Shown here piece after piece: positions 42,841 through 52,729 of a stretch of 64,000 nucleotides of DNA. The stretch is from Cryoendolithus antarcticus. Lineage: Eukaryota > Ascomycota > Dothideomycetes > Cladosporiales > Cladosporiaceae. Below the pieces are notes generated by a model. The model was not told where the DNA came from. It was given only the letters and a program-made list of their open reading frames with translations, and did not search any database. Each line of letters starts with the position of its first letter. The stretch's first letter is position 1. The stretch is from assembly GCA_002077065.1 (NCBI GenBank), contig NAJO01000005.1, positions 1,206,294 to 1,270,293 of the forward strand. The letters are read 5' to 3'. Both the position numbers and the translations under genes were made by a program.

Positions 42841-45831
42841 TCACCAGCCCCCCATCGCCTTGGCTTCTGTTGCTCGTCCACCCTTCTTCCGAGTTTGGAC
42901 ATGTCGTCTGACCCGCCACGCCCTAGCCGCGCTCTGAAATGCACAGACGCGAGCATCCAATTCTGCGGCTCTGGCTGCTCGCACACCCCTCCATGTCCGC
43001 TGCACACGCACAATTGCATCGAACGTCTTTTGCTTCGCGACCACAATGGTAGAACAAGCGTAGGCCATGCGCATGAGCACGACACGCTCGTGTGCAACTC
43101 TGCCAGATCTGCGGGCCCGCACAGCTCGCTGAATAGTCACGGCTGCGCGATACTGACCCGCGAGCGGGAGAAGCTTCATGGCCAAGTATGTCAGATTCGC
43201 CAGTGTAGTGGTACGGCTGGGAATGCTAGAGGTGTGGAGGAGATGTTTGACGAATGCCGCACTACAACCAAGATGCAGTAAGATATCCGATGAGCTGGCG
43301 CTCGGCTGTTGAAGGTCCGACTCACGGCGCGCAAGGAACGGAGCGAATGATGAAGTGATGGCAGTGTAGACTTTCCCGTCGGCGAAAGAGGTCGTGAGAT
43401 TGGAGACCACGACGTCTTTCGCCGCGCAGTGGGCTGCTGCCCAGCGATGAAGCAGGGCGAGTGTGTCGAGATGCTCCAAAGCTCCACGCGAAGCTGTGTG
43501 GACATGAATATCTGCTTCGACACTACAGCGATCGAGCAGCTGATCAATGCCGAGTGTGCTGATCAAAGTCCACAGCAAGTTCAGCGTATGTTCGCGGTGG
43601 CCGTCCACGATCGTGGTGGGAGTGATATGCTCAGGGACAAGATCTCGAGATCTAAGGTGTGCACGTAAGACGCTTAAAGCAATGTCGACATTGTAAGCTT
43701 TCTGCGCGTGTCCAAGACAGGGCATCTTGAGGTGCTGGGACAGTGACTGCGGCTGCTCGTCGCTCGTCTTGTCGCCTGTGCTAGCGAGCAAGACAGTAGG
43801 ATCGGAGAGGGTGATCGTCAGATCATCGCAAGGGGTGTCAGCGAAAGACTCATTGCTCGCTGCAGAGTGCGGGAAGAGCAAGATCTCCACTAGACGTGTG
43901 AGGAATATCCCATCTCGCAGATCAACCGCGATGTTGTCAATGTGGTAGCTGACTTCGTCCAGTGGGTCTTGAACATATGACACCTCGTACTCAAGATGTC
44001 GCAGGACTCGACCAATATCGCCGAGAGACGGTAGCAGCAGCCTCGCAAGCGCTGTCAACATGCTCGCTGAAGATTTGTGCGTCGATCGCTTCTTGAAAAG
44101 ACAGAAGGGCGCGGGTTGCGCAGTGGCAACGCGATCGAGGAGGTAGATCAGCATCAAGCTTCTGATGGTCGTCTTGCTGCGCACGCGGAGCTGCGCATCA
44201 GCGTCCGAGCGATGCCCAGATTCGTTGACGTCTGCTGCAGTCACGAAGAAAGTTTCGAGGAAGCTAATGAGGCCACGTCTGGAGGCTTTGCGATCCAGTG
44301 ACGCTGCATCTCGTGCTTCGCTCGAGTTGCAGTCGCTGTCCGAGCGAGCAACACTTCGTCCCACCACTATCTCGGCTGCAATTTGGAGTACGGCGAAGTC
44401 GTACGACTCCAGCCAGAGACTCAAGTATCGTTTGCGCTGTCCCAGGTCTTGCGCCAATGCGGGCAGTGCATCGCTGTTACTGGGCTTGCCCAATGCGCCA
44501 TAGGTCAAGGATGCTTGCAGACGCTCGTGCAGCGCTACTGTGTTTGGTCCCTGATAGATCTCCAGCATACTTTCTTTCAGCGAAGCGGTACCCTCCATCT
44601 GGGAGAGAGGGCTGGGCTGCGCTCTGTTGAAGATCTCATTGATGACGGCTGTGAGAGCGATCTCTTCGTGATCAAGCCAGCGGTCTTCGTACAGGCCCGG
44701 TCGGTCGACATCTGTCGCGAGTACAGGAAAGGCTTGCACGAGGCTTCTGGCCTTCTGTGCGACTGAGACGTAATTGCTACCCGATCTCCATGGTCTGTCT
44801 TGGCTCATTGCGGATCCTCTGGGCTGAGGTGCCTTCGCCGAGATGGCTGAGTTCTGTTGCGGAGATGCTCGCGATCGAGCGGGCTTGAAATGATGTGAAG
44901 CATGCACTGATATAGGCCGCCCGGTGTCAAGTCTGTTCCTAGGGCTGAGGGTTGCCGGCGATGATCCTGCTTTCGATCGTACACGCGGTACGGCGTCTCT
45001 ATGCATTGCGCTCTGTCTGGCCAGGGAGGAAGCTGTGGGTGCGAACAGGCTGGGCTTGCTGGGCTTAGTCTTCTCTGCAAGTTCAGGACTGCATCCGTCT
45101 TTCGGATATCTCTGGCTGTCGAGACCACAAACGCCAGGCGCCTCATTCTCCTTGCCTCCATTCTTCCCGTTCACATTGACATCCGGCAGATTGTCCGATT
45201 TACCCTGCAGCATCTGTAACGGTAACCGTCTCGGTGCAACGGCGAGCGACATTTGCGGTCGCTGCGCTGAGTTGTGCTGCTCAAACGCCACTGGCTCGGA
45301 ATGCGGCGATGCCGTCGGCTCCAGGTTCATCAACTGGAAAGTATCCTCCAGCGTCTCGGTATCTCGTGCTCCAGGGTGTATCGTCATCATGGTCGTCTCA
45401 TCGCTCGGCACGAATATCGTTCTTCTGCGAGCTTCTTTGCCCATCGCTCGTCCCACTGCAGGCTTGTGCACCTGGCCGGCGAGAGCCCACGCATCTGGCG
45501 ATCCCGCTACAGCAGGCCGATCATTTCCATGCAGCACCACTCCACCTACTTTGCGCTGCGGTCTCCTTCCAAGTAATGTCCCTCCTGGCCTTCCTGCTGC
45601 CCGGTCCGACACCACCAACTCCTCCCCTTCCACCACATCCTCAAAGATCTTCACCTGCTCAAACCGCTTCCTCGGACGCTTGGGTCGCGCATGCTGAAAT
45701 TCAGCGCGCACAACACGCGTATAATCTACCTCTGTCGTCTCGTCGGCCCAGCCCGTGAGCGTTGAAGTGTTGGAGAAGCGGCGAGCAGGGACCGGGCAGG
45801 GCGTGCCATTAGCGAAGGACGGGCGAGACAT
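42841..45831 (-). CDS. ASPM-like spindle protein with CH domain and IQ motifs
   Basis: Single exon, 996 residues from ATG 45831; an ATG at 45888 is possible and the frame to 46014 needs a TTG. The N-terminal region (WADETTEVDYTRVVRAEFQ, then a basic RPKRPRKR) and a long disordered part lead to a helical segment (WLDHEEIALTAVINEIFNRAQ). A calponin-homology-type domain follows (about 590-760; LEYEVSYVQDPLDEVSYHID, DLRDGIFLTRLVEILL), then a second CH-like part and IQ motifs near the end (AVTIQRAVRARRSGRVAHER, IVRVQRTWRGVRAARA, FQSAARAWRVRRHV). Abnormal-spindle proteins focus microtubule minus ends at spindle poles and bind calmodulin through IQ. Three IQ-like units is few compared with animals but usual in fungi. 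Confidence 0.85.
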   Translation of the reverse strand: MSRPSFANGTPCPVPARRFSNTSTLTGWADETTEVDYTRVVRAEFQHARPKRPRKRFEQVKIFEDVVEGEELVVSDRAAGRPGGTLLGRRPQRKVGGVVLHGNDRPAVAGSPDAWALAGQVHKPAVGRAMGKEARRRTIFVPSDETTMMTIHPGARDTETLEDTFQLMNLEPTASPHSEPVAFEQHNSAQRPQMSLAVAPRRLPLQMLQGKSDNLPDVNVNGKNGGKENEAPGVCGLDSQRYPKDGCSPELAEKTKPSKPSLFAPTASSLARQSAMHRDAVPRVRSKAGSSPATLSPRNRLDTGRPISVHASHHFKPARSRASPQQNSAISAKAPQPRGSAMSQDRPWRSGSNYVSVAQKARSLVQAFPVLATDVDRPGLYEDRWLDHEEIALTAVINEIFNRAQPSPLSQMEGTASLKESMLEIYQGPNTVALHERLQASLTYGALGKPSNSDALPALAQDLGQRKRYLSLWLESYDFAVLQIAAEIVVGRSVARSDSDCNSSEARDAASLDRKASRRGLISFLETFFVTAADVNESGHRSDADAQLRVRSKTTIRSLMLIYLLDRVATAQPAPFCLFKKRSTHKSSASMLTALARLLLPSLGDIGRVLRHLEYEVSYVQDPLDEVSYHIDNIAVDLRDGIFLTRLVEILLFPHSAASNESFADTPCDDLTITLSDPTVLLASTGDKTSDEQPQSLSQHLKMPCLGHAQKAYNVDIALSVLRAHLRSRDLVPEHITPTTIVDGHREHTLNLLWTLISTLGIDQLLDRCSVEADIHVHTASRGALEHLDTLALLHRWAAAHCAAKDVVVSNLTTSFADGKVYTAITSSFAPFLARRESDLQQPSASSSDILLHLGCSAAFVKHLLHTSSIPSRTTTLANLTYLAMKLLPLAGQYRAAVTIQRAVRARRSGRVAHERVVLMRMAYACSTIVVAKQKTFDAIVRVQRTWRGVRAARAAELDARVCAFQSAARAWRVRRHVQTRKKGGRATEAKAMGGW

Positions 45832-46107
45832 CGTGGCGTCGTGGGCATTATATTGGTTTGTGGGCGAGGATATGTATGCTGGTCTCATGTGCGGGAAAGT
45901 TTTGGCGTTTGTGGTCCCAAACGCTTCGTCTGGATGCTGCGATGTGCGTTTGCGGTGCAGGGAAATGGCAGGCGCGTTCCGTCTGTTTACATTGCGGCGT
46001 TGGCGGGACGACAATTTCTGCCAAGACTTGAAGAGGTGAAGGTGATGGCATTGCGCTCTATCATTCGTGTGCCTGACAATACTGCACGGGCCTTTGGACT
46101 AGACGTG

Positions 46108-47343
46108 CTATCCAGGCTGCTTCCTCGGCGCCTCCACCACCGTTCTACTGAACTTCACACTCAACTTGCCCTCCCTCTCCATGGCCCGTTTGCGTTGCGC
46201 TGCTGCAATGCCAGCACGATCCGTGATGGGAGCGGCGTTCATGATGTTATCGAAGTCGTCGTCCTCCTGATCGCCAATATCTGAGCCAGACTCGGCGTCG
46301 GAGTCGATCGGTAATGCAGGCTGGGAAGGTCGCATTAGTCGTTCTGGCGCTGCGCGGTCGGTGTCAGGTTGAGGGTGTTTCGAAGGGTTGGCGAAGGGTT
46401 TCGACGCCAGCACCCGCCTGCGCAGCTCGGCCATCTCTTCCTCATCATCCGAGGGCGGGAGAGCGAAAGGGTCAGTCTCCTTTTCCTCTTCCTCCCCGTC
46501 CTCATTCGAGGCCTTCGGGCCTGGCTTCGGGCCACCAAGCTGGATCCCACCCAGACTACTCCCATCGCTATCCTCGTCGCCCTCTTCATCATCACTAGCA
46601 TCCTCGTCACTCTCATCATCACGCCCAACATCCCGCCTGTTCATATTGCCTCCAGCCCATACATCTTCCTGTCCCTTCTGCTCGCCCTTCTCCTCCCGAT
46701 CCTTCTTCCACTCTCCCTCAATCTTCTCTAGCCAATCCTTCTCCGCCTGCTTGATCCCCTCCTCATCCGCCGACGCCGCATAACGCCTCAGAGGCGCATC
46801 GTTGATTTCCAAGAATGCCTCGCCATAGCTGAACGGTCCTAGTATCTCCTCTGCCCATTCTCTATGCCCGCAGATCCAGAACGCTGCTGCCAAAGCTTCC
46901 ACGCAGTTCAATCGCCAAGGTTTACCGTAATTCGTAGGATTGGCAGCAATGAGATAAGGAAGTAGCCGCTCGTTCTTCCCTCCTATCTTCGCAAACGGCA
47001 CCTCCTCTATGCGATTCCACGACGCCTCCACAACAGCGGCACCAAACTGCTCCAGAATGTCCCGATCCGCAGGCGAGATGATGGTCTTTGCCTTGGGCGA
47101 AATGATCACGCCAGGATGCTTCTGGCCCACGTGCAGCTCTCGCATGAGCCCAAGCCGGATCAGCTTCTTCCCTGAGCAGCGTTTGGCATCGCAGTGGTTT
47201 AGATCCCAAGCTGCAGCTTTGAAGGCTGGGCGTTTGCCGCCTCCAAGACCGTTCTCTCGTTCGGGGTGAGTATGCTGGGCGAAGGTGCGCCCGTTGTTGG
47301 CGCCTTTCTTGCCTTTGGAGGAGAGGTCCTTCTTGTGGCGCAT
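46108..47343 (-). CDS. TSR3: 18S rRNA aminocarboxypropyltransferase Tsr3
   Basis: Single exon, 411 residues, ATG at 47343. The conserved core is at about 40-215: AWDLNHCDAKRCSGKKLIRL, HPGVIISPKAKTIISPAD, VVEASWNRIEEVPFAKI, NERLLPYLIAANPTNYGKPW, and NCVEALAAAFWICGHREWAEEILGPFSYGEAFLEIN. These match Tsr3, a SPOUT-like fold that transfers the acp group of S-adenosylmethionine to a methyl-pseudouridine in 18S rRNA, the base first modified by Nep1. A long acidic, disordered C-terminal tail ends in a basic segment; fungal orthologues vary here. Divergent with the GGA gene over about 400 bp. Confidence 0.95.
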   Translation of the reverse strand: MRHKKDLSSKGKKGANNGRTFAQHTHPERENGLGGGKRPAFKAAAWDLNHCDAKRCSGKKLIRLGLMRELHVGQKHPGVIISPKAKTIISPADRDILEQFGAAVVEASWNRIEEVPFAKIGGKNERLLPYLIAANPTNYGKPWRLNCVEALAAAFWICGHREWAEEILGPFSYGEAFLEINDAPLRRYAASADEEGIKQAEKDWLEKIEGEWKKDREEKGEQKGQEDVWAGGNMNRRDVGRDDESDEDASDDEEGDEDSDGSSLGGIQLGGPKPGPKASNEDGEEEEKETDPFALPPSDDEEEMAELRRRVLASKPFANPSKHPQPDTDRAAPERLMRPSQPALPIDSDAESGSDIGDQEDDDFDNIMNAAPITDRAGIAAAQRKRAMEREGKLSVKFSRTVVEAPRKQPG

Positions 47344-47742
47344 CGTGATCGTATTGAAGATGGCCCAGGAAAGTGCTTAGTCAACCCGGGGAGCAGGTGT
47401 CTTGCTACACCTAGCGATCTCGATCAATCTGAAGTCGGTTGATAGACTCTTTTAGCAGATCTCAAGCGGATATATACATGTAGTTGTGAGTGATGTAGAT
47501 GGGAGAGTGGCGAGCACATGTCAAATGAATGGACAATTCGGTTCTTACCCCACGTCATATTCGAATCCCACGACGCCCAAGTCCTCACCAGCACCATGAA
47601 CTGCCAGCTGACGACAACTTGTATACGATCAAAAAAACTCCCGGATTGAGTGCGAATTGAAGCAGCCATTCCAGAACCCTCGAGCAATTCAATGTCGTAG
47701 CCCCCTCCGAGCAGCGCCCTCAGATCACCTCCCCCAGCACTC
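47344..47742. other. Divergent promoter region, TSR3/GGA
   Basis: About 400 bases. TATTCGAATCCC near 47567 looks like a tRNA T-loop, but no acceptor stem or anticodon arm fits around it. No coding signal. Confidence 0.45.
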
Positions 47743-49806
47743 ATGATGGAGGCAGCCTCCGCCCGCTACGCCGCCCGCGATCGATTCGCCTACCCCTCAG
47801 AACCCGCCGCCACACCCCTCCAGCGGTACATCCAAAATGCCTGTTCTCCCGAGAACTACGAGCCAAATCTCGCCCTTTGCCTGGAGATCGCCGATCTAAT
47901 CAACTCCAAAAAGGGTTCCGCCCCGCGCGAAGCAGCAGTGAGCATAGTTGGCTACATCAATCACCGCAACCCGAACGTCTCCCTCTTAGCGCTCAGTCTA
48001 CTGGACATATGTGTGAAGAATTGCGGGTACCCGTTCCAGCTTCAAATCTCCACCAAGGACTTTCTGAATGAATTGGTGAGGAGATTCCCGGAACGACCGC
48101 CGATCAGGACGACGAGAGTGCAGAACAGGATTCTGGAGCTGATTGAGGAGTGGCGGAAGACGATATGCGAGACTTCCAAGTATCGCGAGGATCTGGGGTT
48201 TGTGCGGGACATGCACCGCCTGCTGCATCACAAGGGCTACCAATTCCCTGAAGTACGGCGGGAGGATGCAGCGGTGTTGAACCCGAGCGATAATTTGAAA
48301 AGCGCGGATGAGATGGAGGCGGAGGAGCGAGAAGCGCAGAGTGCGAAATTGCAGGAGCTGATCAGACGAGGCACGCCGCATGACTTGCAGGAGGCGAACA
48401 AGCTGATGAAGGTCATGGCTGGGTATGATACACGGCGAAAGACTGACTACCGAGCAAAAGCAGCGGAGGAGGTGGGTAGAATACAGCAGAAAGCCAAGCT
48501 GCTGGAGGAGATGTTGCAGGGTTACAAGGTTGGAGAGGAGATCAAGGAGGGAGATGTGTACGAGGAGTTGGCGAATGCGCTTGCAAGCGCGAGTCCGAAG
48601 ATTCAGAAGATGTGTGAGGAGGAGAGCGACGATACAGAGGCTGTGGCAAAGCTATTCGAGATCAATGATAGCATTCATCGGACTATTGAGCGGTATAAAC
48701 TTGTGAAGAAAGGAGACTTGGAAGCAGCGAATGCCATTCCGAAGGGAACTTTGGGAACGAGTGGCGCTGGTGTGCGGAAAGGACCAGATAATGAGCTGTC
48801 TCTGATCGACTTCGGTGGTATGGAGGATGCAAGTACGCCTGCACAACCGCAACAATCGAGTCAAGCGCGGCAACCTGTAGGCAATGCGCTCGAAGACGAC
48901 CTCCTCGGGCTCAACATGGGCGACGGCAACTATGGATCCGGCGGTGGCATCTCCCTCGGCTCGTCGAACACAAACGGCACTTCCAAATCCCCGGCAATGG
49001 GCAACGCAGATATCATGGCGCAGTTCTCCGCCTCGCGACAACAGACGCCCTCCCAGCCCCCAATCCCCGCCAGGCTTTCATCCCAGGCCCCTCAAAACGC
49101 AAGTCAGGACCTCTTCGGCTCGATCGCACCACAGTCATCGAAACCTGCAACCCCAATCCCATCCTTCTCGCAACCTCCGCCTCCACCGAAGAAGAACGAC
49201 CCTTTCGCTGCGCTGAACACGCCCTCCCGAACAGCATCGCCGATGCAATTTCAATCTCGCTCCCCTGCACCGCCATCCCAAGCTCCTCCACCAGGTGCAG
49301 CAAATTTGGATCTGCTTGGGCTGGGTGGTGATGCTAAACCATTAGCACCAGCGGGAGCAGAGGACGAGTGGACGTTCAGCTCTGCGCTCCCTGATCAGCC
49401 GCAAGAACTTATCGTGACAAACTCGACGATACGAACGGTATTTTCTGTCTCAAGACCAAGTGAGACGGAGCTGCTGGTCAATAGTCGGATATCTAATGCT
49501 ACTGCGTCGGCGATCACGGATTTGACATTCCAACTGGCTGTTACCAAGGTACGTCTGGGTCCCATCATCGGAAAAGTCTTGTTCCGCAACTGACACACAT
49601 TGCAGGGGTTGACATTAGCACTTTCACCTCAATCCTCACGAACTCTCGCAGCTGGCCAGAAAGACGGCATAACGCAAACCGTGCGTGTGCAAGGCGTAGA
49701 ACGAGGTAAAGGCACAGCCGTGAAGCTACGATGGCGGGCCAGCTTTGCTGTCGATGGAGCTGTGAGGAACGAGCAGGGTGAAGTCAATGGGCTTGGAGTG
49801 CCGTAG
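47743..49806 (+). CDS. GGA: GGA clathrin adaptor (VHS-GAT-GAE)
   Basis: Two exons, 47743-49548 and 49606-49806, 668 residues; the 57 bp phase-0 intron is GTACGT..GCAG. VHS domain at about 25-165 (RYIQNACSPENYEPNLALCL, LLALSLLDICVKNCGYPFQL), GAT helices at 190-315 (ELIRRGTPHDLQEANKLMKV, LLEEMLQGYKVGEEIKEGD), a hinge with clathrin-box-like ALEDDLLGLNMG and NLDLLGLGG, and a C-terminal gamma-ear (ELIVTNSTIRTVFSV, then LTLALSPQSSRTLAAGQKDG). GGAs sort cargo at the trans-Golgi network with Arf and clathrin. The last exon supplies the final ear strands; unspliced reading would truncate them. A second ATG at 47746 is equally possible. Confidence 0.95.
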
Positions 49807-50169
49807 CCATATACCCATCTTGGAATATATAGAGTTGTGCTAAGCCTGTGCTGTGCTGACAAGCATGCGCTGTCACATCTGATGGGCGGTCTGCAGCACG
49901 CACCACCCTCTCATCCGCGCGCTGCGATAACTTCGTGATAATCGTAGTCGTGGGATCGATTGAGTTCGTGTTGCCTGATCCACCTCTGTTGCATCCGTGG
50001 TCATTTCTCATGGTGGGTTCCTCTACTGTGGTCCTGTTGCGGCGTCGGACGAAGGATTGTCCGATGGGTGTGACTGATCATGGTAGACCTCGAAAGCACG
50101 TGTAAGATCGCAAGGGCGGTTGTCAATATCGCGAATGAATTTCGGTATTTACCGTCTCATGCCACAGTC
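49807..50169. other. Intergenic, promoter of the D-serine dehydratase gene
   Basis: About 360 bases. Contains an alternative upstream ATG at 50080 in frame with the next gene. No other feature. Confidence 0.4.
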
Positions 50170-51717
50170 ATGGCAGACTCACAGCAACACAGCGTAGCTA
50201 ATCAGCCAGTTTTTCACGCGCCAACCTTCTACCCGAGTCCATCGATTACAGCTTTGCGAGAGTACTACGTCGGTCGTGCGGTGCAAGATGTCCAAGCCCC
50301 AGCTGTAGTCATCGATGCCGCAGTCGCAAGACGGAACTGCAAGTTGATGCTCAAGACGACGCAGCAGCTGGGTGTTGGCTTCCGACCGCATGTTAAGACA
50401 CATAAGGTACCCAACAGTAATCTCACCCAGAATGCAATGCGATTAACACTGACAAGTGAGATGTCTAGACCACCGAGTTGACAGAGTTGCAAGTCGGCGA
50501 CGACACGCAAGATGTGAAGCTTGTAGCGAGCACTGTGTCGGAGATTGAGCATTTGGTGCCGTATCTTCAGGAGTGTAACGGGGCTGGCAAGTCGATCAAT
50601 GTAGGCAACCCCAGATCCGGGCGCCACGCAAGTGATCTTGACTGATCGTAGACAGGTCATATACGGCCTGCCCGTCTCCGCATCATCGATCTCACGTCTT
50701 GGAGCCGTCGTTCGGCAGCTGGGCGAAGGCAGCGTGTCCCTGTTCGTCGACCACAAAGACCAAGTAGCCCTGCTCAACGACGTCGCCGAGGACACATGGC
50801 CAGGCCAAGTCTCCGTCTTTGTCAAAGTAGATGTCGGCTACCATCGAGCCGGTGTAGCCACAGGGTCCGGCCAGCTAGCTGATCTGGCGTACGCGCTCAA
50901 CGCATCTCAGCGGACCAAGGTGACTGGCTTGTATGCTCACATGGGCCACTCGTATGCTGTCAGCAGTCCGCAGGAGGCGTTGAAAGCGTTCTCCGAAGAG
51001 CTGCAGGGACTCGAGGAGGGGGCGATCGAGTTTCTGAAGTGTACTGGTGCGGTAGCATCGAGAGATCCAGATGCGCCAAAGATGGTACTCTCACTCGGTG
51101 CAACACCAACAACGACTTCAACGCAGAATATCCTGGACGACAAGGAAAGCACCAAGAAGTATAGGGAGCTACTCGAGCGTGTGAATCGATCGTTCGAGGT
51201 TGAGCTACACGCGGGCGTATACGCAGTCCTTGACATGCAACAGCTCGCCACTCGAGCACGTCCTGCACATGCTGCTTCAGAGTCAGCAGGAAGTATGCTT
51301 TCATTCGCTGATCTCGGTCTCCGTACCCTAGTCGAAGTTACAAGTGTGTACGACGATCGAGGTAAGCCCGAAGCGATGATGGCAGCAGGCTCGATCGTAC
51401 TTGGTCGCGAGCCATGTAAAAGCTACGATGGCTGGGGTGTCGTCTCGTCGTGGCCACAGAAGACAGGACAAGTCTATGATCCGGAAGGGGATCGCACAGG
51501 ATGGATGGTAGGTCGGATCAGTCAGGAGCACGGCGTGCTGACCTGGGAAGGCTCAGTCGACCAGACCAGGCGACTGCAAGTCGGAGAGAAGCTCATGATC
51601 TACCCTAATCATGCTTGCATGAATGGTCCCAACTTTGGCTGGTACCTGATAGTCGACTCTGACTCTGACGATCCAGACAAGGTCGTTGATGTGTGGGTAA
51701 GGTGGCGCGGGTGGTAG
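50170..51717 (+). CDS. DSD1: D-serine dehydratase-like PLP enzyme (DSD1 type)
   Basis: Three exons: 50170-50406, 50469-50600 and 50656-51717, 476 residues. Introns 62 bp (GTACCC, branch ACACTGAC, TAG) and 55 bp (GTAGGC, TTGACTGA, ACAG), both phase 0. The alanine-racemase-fold domain has the PLP lysine in FRPHVKTHK, VKVDVGYHRAGVATGSG, GLYAHMGHSY, and VLSLGATPTTT. The C-terminal domain has the zinc pair in YPNHACMNG (H and C). Eukaryotic DSD uses PLP and zinc to turn D-serine into pyruvate and ammonia; D-threonine aldolase is the close alternative, less likely given the HxC motif. ATG 50080 would add 30 residues. Its stop is 3 bases from a convergent coding-like segment. Confidence 0.9.
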
Positions 51718-51720
51718 ATC

Positions 51721-51877
51721 TCACCCATCATCATTAACAGCCATCGGCTCTGCGCCAAACTTGGCCTTCGCAGCCTCCCTTCCTCGTCTTTCTGTCTCAG
51801 GGATGCTCAGTGCAGATCGCGAGTCCACGTCAGACACAGTTGGTGCCTGAAAAGCTAGCCCATATCCGAGGTATTGG
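51721..51877 (-). pseudogene. Coding-like segment, unassigned 3' end or relic
   Basis: On the minus strand an open frame ends at TGA 51721 with protein-like sequence: QYLGYGLAFQAPTVSDVDSR, then SALSIPETERRGREAAKAKF and GAEPMAVNDDG. Upstream it can be read further as PPDCIRTVRLT (to about 51910). No start, no clear splice chain and no family could be found; it could be the last exon of a gene whose upstream exons I cannot see, or a fragment. Called pseudogene only for lack of a better type. Confidence 0.35.
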
Positions 51878-52729
51878 GTCAGTCTTACGGTCCTGATGCA
51901 ATCAGGTGGCCTGCGATCTGAAGAATGGCGTCTGAACTGGAGAATTGATCGACAAAGTCGCGTCTCGTAACAAATAAACGCGCTATGGGTGGTTCAAGGC
52001 ACGGACCTCCAGTTCATGAGCTTGCTTCGAAACATCTACTCCACTGGTTCAACATTCTTCATCACGCCGACATGCTTGACCTTTGATCTGATCCACGTTG
52101 GAACGATGATTTTCAATCCTGACCAGCTGAACATCCGGTCTCTAGCATTCACCGCGCTTGAGGGGATACTCAGGCGGAGAATGCATATTTCTCACGCGAT
52201 GCCGAACCACCATGTCTTCTCGCCGACCTGATCTGCACATCAATCTAGTAGATGGCTTTGTGCGCAGCAGCTTACCTTCGTATGATACTGTATAGCATGA
52301 CTTGTTATTCAAGGCCATCCGCTCAGCGAATATGGTCTGCCGTTCGATGTAGTCAACGATACAACGACGCGGTGTCTCGTGTGATGGGGCCGTTGGAGTT
52401 CGTTAGAGTTTGGCCTCTTGGGTTACCCTGGTCTCCACCAAATGAGACCCCTACCGTAGAGAGTGAAATGGTCTACAACCAGATGCCTTCCCAGACGTGG
52501 CAATGCTAGCACACCCGGCACATTCACATACTTCTAGTCTTGTATCAAGACACTGCTTCACAGTCGGCATCATGCCATCTCGCAAGCCACGATCTCCACA
52601 ACCCATGTCAAGCCTCCCGCTGCAGGGGTCTCAAGGATAGCACCGTAGCACTGCATAAAAGAGCATTGGCCTCGTAAAACCGTTTCCTTCGAGCCCTGTC
52701 GGCAGTTCGTCTGATCACCAACATCAACA
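51878..52729. other. Intergenic with a second coding-like fragment
   Basis: A plus-strand frame at 51989-52231 (LQFMSLLRNIYSTGSTFFIT, IHVGTMIFNPDQLNIRSLAF) looks protein-like but begins at GTG and has no partner. A CATAAAAG box at 52654-52661 lies 76 bp before the next gene and may be its TATA. The rest shows nothing. Confidence 0.35.

Noticed and set aside
44924..45697. 257-codon plus-strand frame
   Set aside because: Antisense to the ASPM-like coding region, starts at a non-ATG codon, and its composition mirrors the Arg/Ser-rich sense strand.
45889..46014. Extended N-terminus of the ASPM-like protein
   Set aside because: Begins at TTG; in-frame ATGs at 45888 or 45831 are preferred.
47560..47580. 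tRNA-like T-loop TATTCGAATCCC
   Set aside because: No matching acceptor, D or anticodon stems on either side.
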